In this document: piece after piece, positions 55,695 through 64,000 of the stretch
Numbering within the stretch: the stretch's first letter is position 1
Layout of the letters: each line of letters begins with the position of its first letter
Assembly: GCF_024139115.2 (NCBI RefSeq)
Contig: NC_085141.1
Span: 371,589,925-371,653,924 of the forward strand
Origin: Armigeres subalbatus
Lineage: Eukaryota; Arthropoda; Insecta; Diptera; Culicidae
Reading direction: 5' to 3'
Length of the DNA stretch: 64,000 nucleotides
Notes under the pieces: generated by a model
Database searches by the model: none
Seen by the model: only the letters and a program-made list of their open reading frames with translations
What the model was told of the DNA's origin: nothing
Translations under genes and position numbers: made by a program

Positions 55695-55878
55695 GATGTT
55701 GCTTTGATTGCTTCCAAAGTGCGTCCAGCGCGCTCCTCTCTGCCCTGCAAGAGAACAGAACAAATTGTCAAACCATCAAGGGAATTACTTTTTCAGCTGA
55801 CGCGACAGAACACATTGACTTGACGCTGCGCTGCTGCTGCGCCTAATCCAATTAACAAATGGGTCGAGCAATACTCAC

Positions 55879-56190
55879 TTCAGTTGCCTGCTCCGTCTTC
55901 TGGCAGAAAGATAAAATCAAGTTCGTTCTTCCTTTCCGCAAAGCAATCAGTTCACTGTCCCTCTTTCTTCCTCCCACCCCTCCGACGACGAATCAGCATA
56001 TAAGCCCTTAAAAAGGAAAACTGAAAACACGGGACCCTCCCCCAGAACCCTTTTCTTCACTACTTGTGTGGTGGTGGCACTTGCGATAATATTCAGTAGG
56101 ACGAGGTCGTCTTCCTGCTCGTCACCCTGAATAATTTAGCAATGGGAAAGAATTATTACACCGCTGTTACTTCTGCCACTAGAAAAACAG
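55879..56190 (-). promoter_or_regulatory. Rer1 promoter and probable 5'UTR exon
   Basis: A candidate donor (AA|GTGAGTAT, exon side at 55879) faces the acceptor just upstream of the Rer1 start exon, which suggests a non-coding first exon here. The stretch up to about 56190 is not recognisably repetitive and is rich in pyrimidine runs on the plus strand. I cannot place the transcription start or identify a TATA box. The next gene feature beyond it on the plus strand is the tankyrase exon at 57739, so regulation may be divergent, but this is inference. Confidence 0.45.
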
Positions 56191-56754
56191 ATGCGCCGAT
56201 TCTCGTCCGCGTCCTCCCGTTCTCAAATCGATACAACTGAAGCAACAAATTTCAAACACCACACTTTCCACGGAAAAGAATCGAACGATTTTCGCAATCA
56301 AATTTATTACACAGCGTTGGCTGATTGCGGAAAATGTCCAGCGAAAAAAAAAATCACTCGAGTTACAGAATTTTTCGCTGAAACACTCCGCGACCGTCAG
56401 CCGAAGAACCGTCAGCCGTCGCGAAACCACGTCAATCTGTCAAAAATGGACAATCAGGCGATGGTGGTATAAAGTTGGTGAACGCGATCTGAAAATACGA
56501 ACGCGTTCTCTGTGTTATACGAGTAAGCACACAGGGCTCGTATAGTTAATCATTGGTCAAAACTTGGCTCTCGTTGAACGCACAGTAAACTCAAATTATT
56601 TATTGCCTGATTTTCTTAAAATTGCACGCGGCGTACCCTTCAGGAAAGGTACCGCCGCGCTTTTTGCACCCCGTTTACTTGATTCTTATGAGTGAATAGC
56701 ATTGCGGTGTATCCCGCATAATAAAAAACAACATGTTATATGGTCAGAATCATT
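56191..56754. other. Intergenic sequence between Rer1 and the tankyrase exon
   Basis: A 93-codon forward frame (56191-56472) is open but unrecognised. A small hairpin GCGCGGCGTACC..GGTACCGCCGCGC lies at 56627-56660. Confidence 0.4.
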
Positions 56755-57002
56755 ATCCAGCATTTTACGAGCGCTAATGGCCGCCACAATCCCACTCTGT
56801 TTTTGGTAGGGTGGATACAGTTTGAAGTTTGGCTTATGTCGTATGACACAAAAACGATAAGTTTTCATCATCATAATGATGAATTCATGATGATGATGAT
56901 CGCTGCGGTGTCAAACGACACAAGCCAAACGTCAAATCGAATTCATCCTACCAAAAAGTGAGTTAAATTGTGGCGGCCATTACCGCACGTAAAATGCTGG
57001 AT
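56755..57002. mobile_element. 248-bp MITE (ATCCAGCATTTTACG termini)
   Basis: Inverted arms of about 36 bp (ATCCAGCATTTTACG through ATGGCCGCCACAAT) and a second inner pair with TTTGGTAGG. The centre contains ATGATGATGATGAT. Confidence 0.82.
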
Positions 57003-57091
57003 TACGATGTAAGATATAGCTTCACAGTTTACGTTGCGGTTATCAAATACTTTTCGGCGATTCAACCATAACTGCTCGACATCAACGCTAA

Positions 57092-57209
57092 AGCCCCAAA
57101 CGCAATACAACGGAACGGCGACGGAAACGGCAAATTTGACAGAAAATATATGGGCTAACTGTCAAATTTTCCGTTTCCGTCGCCGTTCCGTTGTATTGCG
57201 TTTGGGGCT
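57092..57209. mobile_element. 118-bp near-perfect palindromic MITE (AGCCCCAAACGCAA)
   Basis: Arms of about 50 bp starting AGCCCCAAACGCAATACAAC mirror each other around a 15-nt centre; TAA flanks both ends. Confidence 0.9.
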
Positions 57210-57212
57210 TAA

Positions 57213-57738
57213 ATGTCAATGTATGACATGCTGTCCCGAAAATGTTTTATATTTCCTGCATTATTTGTCAACATTTTATCATACTGTCGAGCGAAAATTT
57301 TGCAGGCGAAAACGGCCGATTTTTTATGGTGACATAACTTAACAACCCATTCAACATATTGTTATTTGTCAAATGACCGTACCACAAACTGTTGAAACTT
57401 TATATGAGATTGTTCATATACAGTTGTCAACAGTAAAGGATACTGTTGCCGACCGCACGGGAAAATGTCCATGTACAGTTTGTAATTATGCGGGTCGTTT
57501 GGCGCGACCGTACCCCGCACGGAAGGATGTCTAAAAGCGAACAGGAATCTACCTCGTTAGGACACAAACCACCGTAGTCAAGTTTCAAAATAAGTTTGGG
57601 TTCGAACCAAGTGTATTTTGCCCTCGGGTTTTTGCGAGTGTGTTTGTTTACCTCTACACCTTCATCACTACTAATCAGTTGAATCGGTTTAGACCACTTT
57701 CTTCCGCGCTTTTTGTTGTCGCCATCCTTTTTTCACAG
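57213..57738. other. Sequence upstream of the tankyrase exon
   Basis: It contains 57514-57562, which recurs at 59051-59099, and the polypyrimidine tract of the acceptor. No upstream tankyrase exon is recognised. Confidence 0.45.
57514..57562. repeat. 49-bp sequence repeated at 59051-59099
   Basis: Both copies read CCCGCA(C/T)GGAAGGATGTC and then AAAAGCGAACAGGAATCTAC with few differences. They bracket the tankyrase exon at a distance of 1537 bp. Confidence 0.8.
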
Positions 57739-57930
57739 GTTACAGCCGGGAATTGGTTGAATTGCTGCTCACCAACGGTGCATCGATCCAGGCCAGAGAC
57801 GATGGAGGACTCCACCCGCTGCATAATGCGTGTTCGTTCGGTCATGCCGATGTCGTTCGCTTGTTCCTGGAAGCCGGCGCCAATCCAAATACCCGGGACA
57901 ACTGGAACTATACCGAGGCCGCCAGCAAGG
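57739..57930 (+). CDS. Tnks: Tankyrase ankyrin-repeat exon (internal exon, phase 1-1)
   Basis: Tankyrase is a poly(ADP-ribose) polymerase whose ankyrin clusters bind substrates such as axin. The 192-nt exon follows a TTTTTTTCACAG acceptor and ends at AAGG|GTAAGA, phase 1 at both ends. It encodes 64 residues, from [16 protein letters not shown] through [20 protein letters not shown] to [17 protein letters not shown]. This matches the first ankyrin cluster of tankyrases, where exons break at the same SKG position. Where the family reads NWNYTPLHEA, the PLH codons are missing (a 9-bp in-frame loss), which removes the TPLH turn that starts an ankyrin helix. No flanking tankyrase exon is recognisable in the window. 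It may therefore be a real exon with distant neighbours, or a detached duplicate. Confidence 0.8.
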
Positions 57931-57949
57931 GTAAGAAATCTGATTAAAG

Positions 57950-58995
57950 TGATCGATGGAATCTGGTCAAACTTCCCGAAAGAATCTGCTCAGATTCATC
58001 GAAGAAATCAGCCCAATATTTCCAAAGGAGCTTGCCAAGATTTCCCAATTGAAACCGCCCAAAATTTCTGTAGGAATCAACATTCCCGAAGGAAGCCGCT
58101 CAGGATTCTTGAGGGAAACCACCCAAAATTTTTAAAAAGATTCCGTCTACGTAAGATTCCTGAAGTAATCCGCTCATAATTCTCGAAGGAATTCAACTAA
58201 AATTCTCTATTTAGTTAATAATGTTTTCTCTAGAATTCACCAAAGAAATCTTCTCGTGATTTTCGAATGAAACACCCAAAATTCCTAAAAGAATCTGCCT
58301 ACGATTCTTGAAGGAACCCGCCCAGGATTCACAAAGTAATCCGCTCATACTTCTTGAGGAATTTCCTTATTCAATCCATACAGAACTCTTTGAGAAATCA
58401 CTCAGAATTTCACGGAGGAATCTGCTTTATTTTTTCAAATGAATGTGCCAATGATTTCCGAATGAACCGCCCAGAATTCCCAAAGGAAACCGCTTAGCAT
58501 TATTCCAGGAATCTGAATTTTCGGAAAGCCAATCTTCGATGGACTCTGCCCATAATTCTCGAAAGAATCTGCCTGAATTTCCCGAAGGAATCCGATCATA
58601 TTTCTCGAATGAATCTATCCAAAATCACCAAAGGAATCGACATAGAGTTCCCGAATGAAACCGCCCACAATTTCCGCATGAAACCGCGTTAAAGAATCCG
58701 CTCTGCATTTCCTCAGACAGGTTTTCAGACTAAAATTCGCTATTATTGATTTCCAGATGGAATCCCGTATGGATTAAAAAAAATCCCAACGGGTTTTAAG
58801 AAATATTTTGCAATGGATTCCGAAAGGTGCCTTGATCGAATTCCAGGAGGAATTCCAATTAGATTCCGGAAGGAATCAGAACTAGAGGAATGTTTCCGGG
58901 ATACTTGTTATCTACGATTTCATTTGAACATTTATTGGAATTCCTTCGGAGAATTTGTTCAGGAATTTCTAGAAGTCTTCCCAGAATTCCGAAAA
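57950..58995. repeat. Degenerate minisatellite (GAAGGAATCCGC type)
   Basis: Units like CCCAAAATTTCCGAAGGAAT recur about every 27-33 bp through the intron after the tankyrase exon, with strong divergence. Confidence 0.8.
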
Positions 58996-58999
58996 TTGT

Positions 59000-59439
59000 T
59001 TCATCCATTCTAATAAATCCATATATTGCTAAAACTATTACAGGATACCTCCCGCATGGAAGGATGTCTAAAAGCGAACAGGAATCTACCTCATCAGGAC
59101 GCCAACCCTATGAATGTGTCATTGGTTGCATCTCATCAAATGCACATTTGAACAGAATCACCATTTTATTTTTGAACCGTTAGCCAATGTTCGCTCTTCG
59201 TCTATCCCCTCACCCATAGAATTGATTTTGCCGGGTAAAATATTTCGTCAGTTCTTGCCGTTGAAGCGGTTGAAGCGGATTTCATTCAAAGTGAAAAAAA
59301 ACGAGGAAAAACCAACCAACAACCATACCGATGTAAGTGTTTTCTGTGTTTGCAAAATATTCCATAAAGATTTGTCACCATTTTGTCTCTTTTACAGGAA
59401 TCTGGTATGCCACACAGTGGATGGTGAATGGCACAGTAG
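59000..59439. other. Unassigned sequence with the second copy of the 49-bp repeat
   Basis: This holds 59051-59099 and short unrecognised frames. A TTTTACAG acceptor-like site at 59392-59399 has no recognisable exon after it. Confidence 0.4.
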
Positions 59440-60200
59440 AATCCCTTCAGGAGCTTCAGGAGGGAGGCTTCCGCAATAAATTTCTGAAGAATCCCTCCGA
59501 CCATTTTGGGAGAAATCTTCCAGGAATTCCCGAATAATTCCTACAAAAGTTGGGGGAAAACTCGTTCAGGAATTGCGAAAAAGAAATCATTCTGAAATTC
59601 CGAGTACAATTTCTCTATGAATTTCTGAAGAATTCTTTCGAATAATTCCTACAAAAAAGCATGGTGAATTCTTATAGATATTCCGGGTCCTCCCAAAAAT
59701 TCCGAGAATATGCAGTGATTCCGATAAATTTGGTACAATAATTTCGAGAAGAATCTCCAAAGAGCTTTATAAGAATCCTTACAGAAATTTCAGAAGATTC
59801 CGTCCACAAATTCCTCAAGGAATTTCGGGGGATTTCCTCCAAGAATGTCGGGGAAATTCCTCTAAGAATATAGGGAGAATTCATTCAGGAATTCCCGGAA
59901 AATCCTACAGAAGTTCGGGGAGAATTTTTACAGAAATCCCAAGAGAAATCCATCAGAAATTTTGGGAGAATACCTCCGAGGATTTCGAGATAATTTGTCT
60001 AGGTATTCCAAGAAAAGTCCTCCTAGAATTCCTAGAATTCCAGTCCATTCTGTAATTCCGTGAGAATCCGTCCAGGGGTTTTTCTCCATGACTTGAAAGA
60101 ATTCCTCAAAAAATCGGAAAAATTCTTCCTGGTAATCCCGAATAATCCCTACAAAAGTTCCGGCAGAATTCCCCACAAGTTCCGAGAGAATACGAAAGGA
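59440..60200. repeat. Degenerate minisatellite (GAATTCC / GAGAATTCCT type)
   Basis: GGAATTCC, GGGAGAATTC and AATTCCTCCAAGAAT-like units recur about every 25-30 bp. Confidence 0.8.
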
Positions 60201-60234
60201 AACGGATACCTTTCTTTCTTCCGCAACAGGATAC

Positions 60235-61505
60235 CTTCCTTTCTTCCGAGGACTCCATTCGAAATTGACCGCTTTTCTGTTCTTTTCTTCTTAGCAGGGC
60301 CTTAGCAGGGGAAAAAACCAGTTTAGTGAACATTTTCGTAGGAATATCCATCGCTAATTACTGCCCACAATGCAGCAGGTTCCAATACTCGTCCAACCCA
60401 ACTAGAGTTTGTCCATGTCCATGAAGCAGATGATCGATTCTAATATGTATTTATATTTTAAGTAATTTATTATTTATACATAAAAATGTACAAATATAAT
60501 GTTGAAAAGAAAATAAAGAATAAAATTAAAATGAATATGTCCACAATAACTATTTTGTAAACAAGCCGAAAGAAGAATGCTAAGAAGAAGAATCGAGGTA
60601 CCCATATCTAAATAATATCTAATAAAAATCTAGTAGAGCTGTGGTACTAATGTCTATGAGATATCTCTGCGTTATCTAAGAGAACCGTTATGTCAAATCC
60701 TTTCCGGTTCAAACGGTCTACTCGTCTAAAATTTGAGGTAGACACCGGTTTAAACGGTTGTTGCATTTGAGGTGGATTTGAGGTCTGACAGGTTCTAGAA
60801 ATCGACCAAAAATATCTAGGAGACTAATTTTTTTGTCTCAGAGATATCACGGGAGATTTCTAGAAGACGTTTCCGAGCGGGCTTCCTTTCTTCCGAACTT
60901 CATTAAAATGAATCGTTTTTTTGTCCTTTTCTTCTCAGCAGAGCCGGGAATAAGGAACCGTTTTATAGGAGGAATGCGTCGAGATATTCGTCCGTCATTA
61001 TCCACAACAGGGGGTTCCAGTGCTCGTCGAATTAAACAAACTTCGGCTGTCAATGAAGCAGATGGTAAATTCCATTATTTTATTATTGAAATGTATAATA
61101 GAAATGTACAAATATTAAATAGAAATTAAAATTAAACTAAAATAAATATGTTTGAAAAAAAGTTTGTTATCAAATCGAAAATTAAAAAAATTATAAAAAG
61201 AATACTAAGAAGAAGAATCAAGGTACCCATTTCTCAACCATATCTAGTAAAAATCTAGTAGAGCTGTAGTACCCATGTCTAGGAGATATCTCTGCGTCAT
61301 CTAAGAGAACCGATATGTCAAATCCTTTCCGGTTCAAACGGTTTACTCGTCTAAAATTTGAGGTAGACACCGGTTGAAACGGTTGTTGCATTTGAGGCGG
61401 ATTTGAGGTCTGACAGGTTCTAGACATCGTAGAAAAAAGTCTAGGAGACTCATTTTTTTGTCTCAGAGATATCACGGGAGACTTCTAGAAGATCTTTCCG
61501 AGCGG
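60235..61505. repeat. Tandem duplication, period about 624 bp (60235-60881 and 60882-61505)
   Basis: Both copies share CCTTCCTTTCTTCCGA, TTTCTTCT(C/T)AGCAG, GAAGAAGAATC(A/G)AGGTACCC, CCTTTCCGGTTCAAACGG and TTTCCGAGCGGG in order. The copies have diverged, so the duplication is not recent. Confidence 0.88.
60939..61064 (+). other. Exon-like segment in the second copy of the 624-bp duplication
   Basis: A pyrimidine-rich acceptor (CCTTTTCTTCTCAG) and a donor (GATG|GTAAAT) enclose 126 nt that are open in one frame, phase 1 at both ends. The phase would follow the tankyrase exon at 57739-57930. The predicted peptide (AEPGIRNRFIGGM, then SSARRIKQTSAVNEAD) shows only a slight likeness to the ankyrin segment expected next and no TPLH-type repeat. 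It is most likely chance or a TE-derived cryptic exon. Confidence 0.2.
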
Positions 61506-62108
61506 GACCTTTCGACAGTCATTCGCCGCGTGAGGTACCCATTTGGGAACATTACAAACGCCGCGCAGTGTATCATATCCAGAAAATCTGACAATATTGT
61601 CGCGCTTATCTTTTTCTAGAATGCTGCGGCGGTCTTACACTCGCAGGCTCGACTGCGAAGGTAAACGTCAAGATAGCCGCCGTGTTAAAAGATAGGCATA
61701 ATTTTCCCACTCAAAACAAAATCACGTGCTTTTCAACGAGCTTTTCGCGAAATGACAGCAGTTTTCGATTGTATTGTCAGTTTCGCTGGTAACAAAACGC
61801 GCCGATCACTTTTTTAACACCTTTAAAATCGTCGCCAATATCATTATTTTCAATCTGTGGTAGTTCAAAGTCAAATTATGAAAATATGCATGAAAAATAG
61901 TACTAAATTTCGGGAAATAATGTGATTATTGAAATCAAACAATTTTGTTCACAGTTGATCTGACAGATCTTATGGCCATTTTTGCTGGCGTCGATTTCGG
62001 CGACGATTTGCTTTGCGACGATTTCAAATCGTCGCGGCCGATAAGGCGGGAAATTGATAATATTAGTGAGAGGCAACCGGAGTCACTGAGTACATGGAGA
62101 GTGTATAT
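61506..62108. other. Unassigned sequence
   Basis: An acidic 60-codon forward frame (61945-62133; FAGVDFGDDLLCDDFKSSRP) follows a TTGTTCACAG acceptor-like site but is unrecognised. No TE ends are seen. Confidence 0.35.
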
Positions 62109-62205
62109 CATGGCAAGTGCATGCGGTGGGTGAGATTTTCATTGACTCTGTTGTGTTGACCGTTGCGATTACCTGAGAAGCAACCAGCAGGAAGCCGCAA
62201 TATTC

Positions 62206-62251
62206 TATTTTATCTCGAGATGCATAATATTATGCATCTCGAGATAAAATA
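62206..62251. repeat. Perfect 46-bp palindrome
   Basis: The 23 bases TATTTTATCTCGAGATGCAT.. are followed exactly by their complement (centre at 62228/62229). The right-arm counterpart near 63670 lacks it, so it is an insertion into the left arm. Confidence 0.92.
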
Positions 62252-62284
62252 TACTCAATCCAGTTGAAACCCGAAATTGGGTGC

Positions 62285-62465
62285 TAGCGAAGTTGGATTT
62301 TTCTCACAATCCGTACGTTAAAGCTAACTTCGGAAGTGGTGCGCTGAATACCGCTTCGCGATATGAAAACAGCGCACCACCAGGAACTAATAACCTAATT
62401 AGTTCCTGGCGCCACTTCCGAAGTTAGGTTTAACGTACGAATTGTGAAAAAATCCAACTTCGCTA
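62285..62465. mobile_element. 181-bp MITE with about 58-bp inverted arms at a TA site
   Basis: Ends TAGCGAAGTTGGATTTTT and inverse; arms continue through CGTACGTTAAA and AACTTCGGAAGTGG. An inner GGAACTAATAACC/AATTAGTTCC hairpin forms the centre. It splits an RT coding remnant. Confidence 0.88.
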
Positions 62466-62590
62466 TCTCGATGACGTGCTCCTTTCGGCACGAACAAGGG
62501 AAGAGGCAAATACAAAACATTCGTTTTATACATTGAAAGTGGAGAATTATGAACGTGGCATCTTCACAAGCCGGCTAGTGAAGAGGATGC
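62466..62590 (+). pseudogene. Reverse transcriptase fragment (YLDD region)
   Basis: Directly after the MITE the frame reads the LDD part of a Ty3/gypsy-type catalytic site and then VLLSARTREEA, as in RT domains, and stays open to about 62580. The sequence before the MITE (about 62255-62284) is open in the compatible frame. The fragment is too short to place within a family. Confidence 0.6.
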
Positions 62591-62925
62591 ATCGTTCGTA
62601 GGGCAGCGTGAATTGAGGATGCTTCCTTCGTTAATCGGCAGTGTTTCAGATGCGTGTGAGTGTTGTGTAAATACAAAACCGTATTAGCGAGAAAGAGAGA
62701 GCCTGCATTATATACCTCTCTTTCACACATTCATTCCAACAGATATGCGCAATTCAGTATAAATGAGGCAAGAGAGTTAAATATTCTCTGCACTAGCGGG
62801 TGCTTGATTTCACTCTCCAACTGTTTCATACAACAGTGTCATATGGAGTGAGGAAGCATTCTTCACTAAGCACTTTGAAACCGTTCTCTCATGAAGCTAC
62901 CTTCCTCGGGAGTATATCTGCCCGA
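62591..62925. other. Unassigned sequence
   Basis: No gene or terminal repeat is recognised. Confidence 0.35.
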
Positions 62926-62927
62926 AT

Positions 62928-63583
62928 AAAAAATACAGTAGAATAACAATACAATTTATTGTAACACTACTATTAATAACATTAAATTAGCAATAGATTA
63001 TATTGTAAATGAACCCATAGAAATACATTAGAATGCATTGTTATGAACCTTTCACTCAAATGTAAATGAAGTTTTCGCAATAGAATGTACGGGTTGTTAA
63101 GTATCGTAACAATACAAAATCTGATATTTTTCCATACATTTTTTTCGTCACACAATAGAGTGTATGGTTGATATATTGTTGAAATATCCGATCAAAACTG
63201 TTCAAAATACATTGGATTGTATTGTATTTGTATAGTAAAACAATACGATTTTTGATTTCTCAGTTGTGACAGCTTTACTGTTCAACAAAGCAATTTAAAG
63301 GGAAAAAATACATATTTGGCGCTTTGAGGCAAGTATTGTTATATAGTTTATATGCAATGTAAAGAATCGTTTCAAAAGTTATCAATGTATGAATCTTATG
63401 TACGAAAATGTTTCAAAAACAATTGCAAGTATTGTTACATTAGAGAAATATGTTGATGTATTGTATCCTCAGTGTGGATACAATCTGTGTAACCATCAAG
63501 AAACAATATATCCTATTGTATACCGTACATTGTATGGTAATTCAATTGTTTTCACAATTGCACCAATAGTACATTTTTATCCG
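62928..63583. mobile_element. AT-rich inverted-repeat element (CCCGRATAAAAA termini, ACAATAC-rich)
   Basis: Ends GCCCGAATAAAAAATACAGT and an inverted CCCGGATAAAAATGTACTAT. ACAATAC/GTATTGT motifs recur throughout. The 93-codon forward frame (63389-63670) runs across the right end and is not a gene. Confidence 0.65.
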
Positions 63584-64000
63584 GGTGGTGCTGAAGCATC
63601 GGTCATCATCTTCATTGCTTCATTCATCCAAGCCCTTCTATCCCCCAAGTCCGGTTTTCAACTGGATTGAGAATAGATTACTGCGGCTTCCTGCTGGTTG
63701 CTTTTCAGATAATCCCAACGGTCACTAATCACGACAGAGTCAATGAAAATGTTACCCACCGTGTGCACTTGCCATGATAAAAACCCTGCTATCATATTAT
63801 GTTGCTATCATAAAAGGCGCAGTAATTGCAAAGTGGATTGATCCGTATAGATAAAATGACGCATTCATACTAGAGGCCTGAATAAGAGAAACGCGGATAG
63901 GTATGTTCCGTCAATCGAACCGTCAAAAAACAGCAGCCAATCGAGCAGGAGACCTGTCAAGCAGCCAAAATGCCAATAAACAAAATTGAATGTATTTTAC

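Larger units (their letters stand above)
62109..63782. repeat. Inverted repeat pair of about 120 bp, 1.4 kb apart
   Basis: 62109-62205 plus 62252-62270 (ATCATGGCAAGTGCA through GCAACCAGCAGGAAGCC to CAATCCAGTTGAAA) recur inverted at about 63655-63782. The pair encloses several smaller elements. It may be the arms of a foldback element or two opposing copies of one TE. Confidence 0.8.

Noticed and set aside
57640..58179. 179-codon frame overlapping the tankyrase exon
   Set aside because: It reads the exon in the wrong frame, crosses both splice sites and continues into minisatellite.
63389..63670. 93-codon frame near the right end
   Set aside because: It crosses the right terminus of an AT-rich inverted-repeat element.

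Overview
The window looks like a stretch of culicine mosquito genome, most likely Aedes. The sequence shows intron-containing insect genes with very long introns, almost wall-to-wall decayed transposable elements (TEs), tRNA-derived SINEs with microsatellite tails, and many short inverted-repeat elements. The genus is inferred from this overall style and was not tested by any search.

Real host genes are few. Cox19 (22527-22835, +) and Ppcdc (22892-23470, +) lie 56 bp apart and are both intact. Rer1 (minus strand) is complete: four coding exons run from the ATG at 55694 to the stop at 38943, with good splice sites and matching phases, and give 186 codons. Its last intron is 15,464 bp (39018-54481) and is filled with TEs. 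A + strand exon of tankyrase (57739-57930, ankyrin repeat, phase 1 at both ends) lies just beyond the Rer1 promoter region and lacks three codons of the usual TPLH motif. A + strand Ala/Asp-rich open exon (38770-38925) abuts the Rer1 3' end and may start another gene.

Layout. 1-6.4 kb: short inverted-repeat elements, half of a TTAA-flanked foldback element, and a broken R1-like LINE on the minus strand. 6.4-12.1 kb: a decayed Ty3/gypsy element whose gag is split by a 3.2-kb hAT element, itself split by a TTAA-flanked element. 12-17.2 kb: short elements, a SINE and an unassigned CG-rich block. 17.2-22.1 kb: a hAT-like element carrying a 23-bp hairpin minisatellite, a Ty3/gypsy remnant joined to a BEL/Pao tail, and a foldback element holding a BEL-type solo LTR. 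22.5-23.5 kb: Cox19 and Ppcdc. 24-31.4 kb: a second minisatellite-bearing hAT-like element with a nested hAT, several inverted-repeat elements, and a third 23-bp array. 31.4-37.2 kb: palindromic elements, SINEs, and a hAT-like element rich in GTGACT. 37.2-56.2 kb: the Rer1 locus; its intron holds a hAT element, RTE-like LINE remnants, LINE-derived pieces and a Ty3/gypsy remnant. 57-64 kb: the tankyrase exon, GAATTCC-type degenerate minisatellites, a 624-bp tandem duplication and more inverted-repeat elements.

The most unusual system visible is the family of hAT-like elements (TIR CAGCGGTTCTCAACCT, 8-bp target duplications). Their interior is a 23-bp tandem repeat in which every unit can fold into a hairpin. 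Because 23 is not a multiple of three, long stretches are open in all three forward frames. Coordinates of named repeats come from visible terminal repeats and target duplications; where neither is visible, boundaries are approximate.
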